From contig JAQGBZ010000354.1 of the NCBI GenBank assembly GCA_034687125.1, positions 1 through 64,000 on the forward strand: a DNA stretch of 64,000 nucleotides. Direction: 5' to 3'. This document shows, one piece after another, positions 59,382 to 64,000 of the stretch. The DNA comes from Neelides folsomi. Lineage: Eukaryota; Arthropoda; Collembola; Neelipleona; Neelidae. The first letter of the stretch is position 1. The number at the start of each line of letters is the position of its first letter. The position numbers and the translations under genes were made by a program. The notes under the pieces were generated by a model. The model did no database searches. It had not been told where the DNA came from and saw only the letters and a program-made list of their open reading frames with translations.

Positions 59382-61305
59382 ATGATGGTGCTCGTCGCGG
59401 CCCTCGAGAGATTTTTATGCCTCTCCCTCTCTGACATCTCAGTCGCTCTCGTCGCCACCGCGATTGCACTCTTCGCCCTCAGAGTCACCCAGGCCCTTCA
59501 GGCCCTCCGCAAGCTCCCGCCCGGCCCCTGGGGCGTCCCGCTCCTCGGCTTCATTCCCTATCTCACAAACGCGCCGCACAAGCAGTTTCGGGCCCTCGCC
59601 GCCCGATACGGCCCCACATTCTCCATCCGCCTCGGCACGCAGCTGATCGTCGTCCTCACCGACTACCGGTCCATCCGGACGGCCTTCAGGAAGGAGGCAT
59701 TCTCGGGTCGCCCAGAAAACCAAATAACCTCCATCTTGGAAGGCTATGGTGAGTTCTCAACCTTCCGCTGTCCTATCTCACCAGTGCGGATCTCACCCTC
59801 CTCCGTCCCCAGGGATCACGAACGTGGATGGGAAGTTGTGGCGCGACCAGCGGCGGTTCCTCCACGATCGTCTCCGCCACTTCGGCATGAAACACGCCGG
59901 GACCGGGAAGGAGCAACTCGAGGGGCGGATCATGGTCGAGGTCCGGAAATTCCTCGGGTGCGTTGAGAAGGGTCGGGGCGAAGCGGGGAGTCTCGGCCCG
60001 GCCTTTGCCCTCGCCGCCTCAAACGTCATTTGTTCCATGTTGATGAGCATCCGGTTCGGCCCCGACGACCCCGTTTTCTACCGCTTCATGGTCTTAATAG
60101 AAGAGGGCTTCCGACTCTGCACGGCCACTTCCTCGTCCAACTTCATCCCCTTCCTCAGAAACCTCCCGCGGATGAAGGAGCTCAACCAAAAGATCAAAAT
60201 GGTAAGTTTTTCCGGGAATTTTGAAAATCCGGATTTCCCACTCTAAATTTAATGAAACGGAAAGAATGAAACGGATTTGACCAATTAGAACCGCAAAGAG
60301 ATGGCCGACTTCTTCAAGGGCATTGTCGACCAGCACAAGGAAACCTTGGACCCCCAAAACGTCCGTGACATCGTCGACTCTTACCTCTTGGAAATTGAGA
60401 AGGCCAAGACGGAGGGGCGCGAGGGGATTTTGTTCGAAGGGAAAGACCCGGAACGGCAGATCTATCAAATCATCGGGGACTTGTTCTCCGCCGCCATGGA
60501 GACCATCAAGATCACCTTGCAATGGGCCGTTCTCTTCATGCTCCACCATCCAGACGTGATGAAGAGGGTTCAAAACGAATTGGATGAGGTTTGTTTTCCC
60601 CCTTTTGAACCCAAGTCAACTTATCTGCTTGTTGGGTCAGGTGGTTGGACGGAGTCGACTGCCGAGCTCCGAGGACCTCCATTACCTTCCCTACACAGAG
60701 GCCACAATTTGCGAGATCCTTCGATCTTCCTCCGTCGTCTCGCTCGGAACGACCCACTCGACCAAAACGTAAGGATTCCTTTAAATCATTCCAAATCACT
60801 TCAAAAAATTCTCAATGGCCCAAAACTCCCAATGGCCTAAAATTCATAATGTTCCAAAATTCATAATGTCCAAAAAATTCCAATAACTTCAAAAGACTCC
60901 CAAAGACCCAAATTTATGGATTTTTCCAACAGAGAAACGGAGTTGGAAGGGATGAGGATTCCAAAGAACACCCAAGTGATTCCCTTCCTCCACGCCGTCC
61001 ACATGGACCCGACGCTTTGGGAGGAACCCGAGAAATTCAACCCGACCCGGTTCCTCAGCAGCCAGGGCGTGGTGGTGAAGCCGGAGTTCTTCATGCCCTT
61101 CGGCGTGGGGCGGCGGATGTGCCTCGGCGACGTCTTGGCCCGCATGGAGTTGTTCCTTTTCTTCACGTCTCTCCTCCACGTGTACGATCTTCGTTTGCCA
61201 GCCGGCGAGCCGCTGCCGTCCCTCAAAAAGAACTTCGGGGTCAGCACGACGCCGGATGACTTTAAGGTAAGCTTGCGACCACGACAGTCCAAATCACCCG
61301 AGTAG
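59382..61305 (+). CDS. CYP18A1: Cytochrome P450, CYP18A1-like (ecdysteroid 26-hydroxylase candidate)
   Basis: Five exons: 59382-59748, 59813-60201, 60289-60588, 60641-60768, 60933-61305; 518 residues. Signal-anchor helix, LPPGPWGVPLLGF, I-helix LFSAAMETIKITLQW, EILR (ExxR), the segment LHAVHMDPTLWEEPEKFNP and the haem loop FMPFGVGRRMCLGDVLARM. The last two, with the closely following LFLFFTSLLHVYD, are very close to CYP18A1, which inactivates ecdysteroid hormone by C26 hydroxylation. Being in clan 2, CYP306A1 is the main alternative. GC content is far above the flanking DNA. The ET of the I-helix replaces DT. The C-terminal end (KVSLRPRQSKSPE) reads through a possible GTAAGC donor at 61266; a small further exon is not excluded. 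Confidence 0.85.
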
Positions 61306-62012
61306 GTTTGTGCGTTCCTCAGGTCTGACGGTGAGCCGGCATGGCGCGGGTGACGACAATGCGAAACGACGACGACTGTTCTCATCGGCGGCTGCCTTCT
61401 AGTCACATTGAGGCACTCTTCTACGACACTAAACATATTTCCGTGTGCGAGTCATATAGATCTGAATAAATGTCGTTAAGGCCCAATTCCTACTTCTTAC
61501 TTCAGCCCGGTCAGGGTAAAGGAAATTGACCCAAAACGGGTAACCATTACCCGAAAACGGGTAATGGTTATATTATATAATTATATATTATATATACCAA
61601 TATTATATATATATATATATATAATTTTGGCTAACATTTCGATATTTTATAAAATAGAGGCTCTATGGAGAGAAATTTCGCTCCATGCAGTTTCCAATGT
61701 AAATTTCCCTAATAAAATTTCGCTCCATGGAGCAGTATGTTGAGGCACCACCACCATTAAGAAAATTCATTAACAATTGCATTTAATTAATGTGTCGAAA
61801 TTTATTGCACTTCATTTTGCAAATTTTAATACTTTAACCAACAATATAAACACATTAATTTCAAATTCGTATGCTTATTTCAACATGGAGCACCATGTAG
61901 ATTTTCGAGCACCATGGAGCACCAACATGGAGATTTTTTGCATGGAGCACAAAGGAGTACCATAGAGTTTGGCTCCATGGAGCAACATGGTGCTCCATGT
62001 AGCGGAATTTAT
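61306..62012. repeat. 3' flank, AT run and GGAGCACCATGG repeat locus 2
   Basis: 61306-61450 is still GC-rich (3' UTR of the P450). 61520-61570 has the palindrome CCATTACCCGAAAACGGGTAATGG. 61570-61625 is an AT dinucleotide run. 61660-62012 holds many GCTCCATGGAGC palindromes and the same boundary sequence (TTATTAG/ATAAAATTTCGCTCC) as the locus at 8.04-8.17 kb, inverted. Confidence 0.7.
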
Positions 62013-62717
62013 AAGTAATTATTTATATTTAATAATTTTTCTTTTTGAATTTATTTTTTCATGTGTATGTAATTTCCTAATTTGTATTTGTATTATAAAC
62101 AATATTGTAACTGAAATAATTTAGTGTATTATAAAATATAATGTTAAAAAAGTCAATTGATTTAACAATTTTATATTGATTTGTCAATTTGCAAATCAAT
62201 AGAATATTATTGTATTAAATTTATTATTAAGCTTAAGTGAATATCGGTTATTGCAATGTTAATTTAAATTTAGAACAGGCATATGTTCAGACAGACAGTT
62301 ACCTAATATGTAGTTATATTTAGTTAGTTGGTGTTAAGTGTTATATAATAGATGCATTACTTCCATTTACATTAGATAATATCTACTCTTGTCAATTCAT
62401 GTTGTTAATTGAATAAAAATTTCAATTTGAATAATTTACGATATATTTACCAATCTACCTATCTGCATAAAGCATATGATTAAATTCTTTTCCTCAACTT
62501 GCAATTATTTTCATTCTTATAATTAATATTTGACATCAATTATTTTAATAGTTTTTAGAAATAAAACCTGTAAACGAACATTATTTACAGCGAGTAACGA
62601 GTAATAGGAATTCATGTTTTGATATGGTTGACTCCATTATGAGAATATCAGAAAATTGTGTAAAAATATGTGATTTCAATTGGATTTAAAAATTAAATAT
62701 TTTTTATGAAATAAATA
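62013..62717. other. Intergenic upstream of the second receptor
   Basis: AT-rich, no gene seen; the promoter of the receptor at 62718 should lie here. Confidence 0.4.
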
Positions 62718-64000
62718 ATGTTAACAAAGCAAACAATTAAGTTATTCATCCGATTAATCAAAGTTGTCTCATTTTTTTCTAATTGTCCCTTCAAAGCAAA
62801 TACTCAAAAAGGAAAATTGTTTTATCCAAAAACTATTAAAAAGCTAAATACGTGTTTAGTTTTTAATTCGCTCATTATAATGTTCAGTATTTATTTGTTT
62901 ATGCGCGTCTTTCATGCAAATATTTCAAACGTTGTTCAAAAAACGGCTGAAAAGTTTGTTCTCAATCTCATGACATTTATTTATTTGTCAGTTTCCACAT
63001 GTTCGATTACAATGTATTTGAATGGGCGCGAAGTTGTTCAAATTATGAACCAATTCATTCAATTGAACGAAAAACTATTAGAAAAGGAAAAGGGTAAACT
63101 AAAAAATCAAATACGTTAATTATTTATTACAATATATAAGGAAGAAAAAAAAGTTAACAATTTTAGTACTTTAGATGTGAAACCATTTTTTCTTGAAAGA
63201 ATTTTCCCATTTTTTCATTGGGTGATTTCAGGCGCGGCTGTTGCCATGTTTGGATATTTTGTGTTATTCCCTGAAAGCCCCAATTCAATTTTCTCCCTCG
63301 TTCCTTTTGATTACAAAACAAATTTTACATTTGGGCTTTGCATTTTCATTGAGTCGATTCTCGTTATTTCCATGACTTGTCAAGCAATAATCTTTACTTG
63401 GACAAATATAATTTGTATTTATGTTACTAAATCAATTACGGATAAGCTATGGTAATAACTATATTGGCATATTTTAATTTCTATGATTTATAAAGATATT
63501 GTTTAAAGGTTCAAGCGATTCGGCGATCCAAAATCTGTGAATATTCGAGACATTGAAAAAGAATACGCCAAGATATCGCTGCTGCTTGGCAACTTTAACA
63601 ACTGCATGAAAATTTGTACTCCGGGAGTTAAAGCTTCTCTTGCTACCATGAGCATTTGTTCGGGTTTTGGTTGCATTCGATTGGTTTCTGACAAAACTAT
63701 TGGATTATTTGAATATTTAATTAACCCAGGAATTTTCCTTGCCGTTCAGCTCGCAGCATTTTTCTTATATCCAAATGCATGTTACATTTATAAATTGACT
63801 AAAGATATTGTAAGTTTTACGACTATTCCAAAAAGTGATGGGACCGGAATGGAAAAAGTGAGATTTCCATTTCGATCAATTGGGCTTAAAATAGGAAACT
63901 TTTACATGCTGAAATGGGACACTTTGTTTCTTTATTATTTTATTATTTTTAATAATATCATTAATCTCTTGGTTTCATTTTAGCATAATTGGATAGGGAA
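62718..64000 (+). CDS. Gustatory-receptor-like 7-transmembrane protein, 3' end outside window
   Basis: Exons 62718-63093, 63175-63451 and 63509 onward, with phases 1 and 2. Transmembrane segments are evident (FNSLIIMFSIYLFMRVF, LMTFIYLSVSTCSITMYL, WVISGAAVAMFGYFVLF, LCIFIESILVISMTCQAI, FLAVQLAAFFLYPNACYI). The PFRSIGLKIGNFYMLKWDTL stretch corresponds to the loop and start of TM7 of arthropod chemoreceptors. The frame then meets a stop near 63981 next to an acceptor-like TTTCATTTTAG, so a last exon with the C-terminal motif probably starts at 63985 and continues outside; the donor is uncertain (candidate at 63925). No insect Or features. Ligand unknown. Confidence 0.7.

Noticed and set aside
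60094-61436. Long minus-strand ORFs across the GC-rich P450
   Set aside because: High GC lowers stop frequency on the opposite strand; the plus strand has all P450 motifs and good splice sites.

Overview
This is a nuclear genomic window from an arthropod. It is AT-rich, and nearly every gene is split by short introns with GT-AG borders. The arthropod reading rests on gene content: two zinc-finger genes with an N-terminal ZAD-type Cys pair arrangement, three gustatory-receptor-like genes or relics, a CYP18A1-like P450, clan-2 P450s and secreted trypsins. A basal hexapod such as a springtail would fit (small introns, several gustatory receptors, no recognisable insect Or, an expansin-like gene of fungal type), but that placement is inference.

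Layout. 0-3 kb: 5' part of a J-domain protein gene with a lysine/glutamate repeat, then repeats and a Merlin transposase scrap. 3.2-6.1 kb: tandem trypsin genes. 6-11.4 kb: duplicated non-coding DNA, a decayed gustatory receptor and an intact one. 11.7-14.1 kb: a small Cys-rich secreted peptide gene beside a CAP/GAPR-1 gene on the other strand; a 205-bp exact inverted copy of the peptide exon lies in a CAP intron. 15.7-17.7 kb: ZAD zinc-finger gene with an apparent alternative 3' end carrying a piggyBac-type Cys-rich domain. 18.2-22.5 kb: inositol polyphosphate 4-phosphatase with an N-terminal PH domain. 23.6-32.6 kb: tandem P450 array with one intact gene and three broken copies, showing gene-conversion patches. 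32.9-34.0 kb: short-chain dehydrogenase lacking the catalytic Tyr.

36.0-42.8 kb: ELP2 (Elongator subunit) with a LINE relic in an intron, then a THUMPD2-like RNA methyltransferase on the same strand. 43.4-45.3 kb: second ZAD-C2H2 gene. 45.5-46.1 kb: an unrecognised small gene with an MGN start. 47.5-48.1 kb: secreted double-psi beta-barrel (expansin-like) protein. 48.5-51.2 kb: CEP170-like C-terminal domain protein. 52.5-53.7 kb: BTB protein. 53.8-56.4 kb: a complete but decayed Mutator-like transposon with long inverted repeats and an exact 9-bp target duplication, with a smaller TA-flanked element nested in it. 56.5-58.2 kb: inverted P450 scrap and a Merlin relic. 59.4-61.3 kb: GC-rich CYP18A1-like gene. 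62.7-64 kb: start of another gustatory receptor, cut by the window edge.

The genes are mostly unrelated housekeeping and environment-facing genes. The striking theme is local rearrangement: tandem copies, inverted exon copies, conversion tracts and at least five kinds of DNA transposon, several sitting in introns. All gene models come from reading splice sites and phases by eye; no searches were run.
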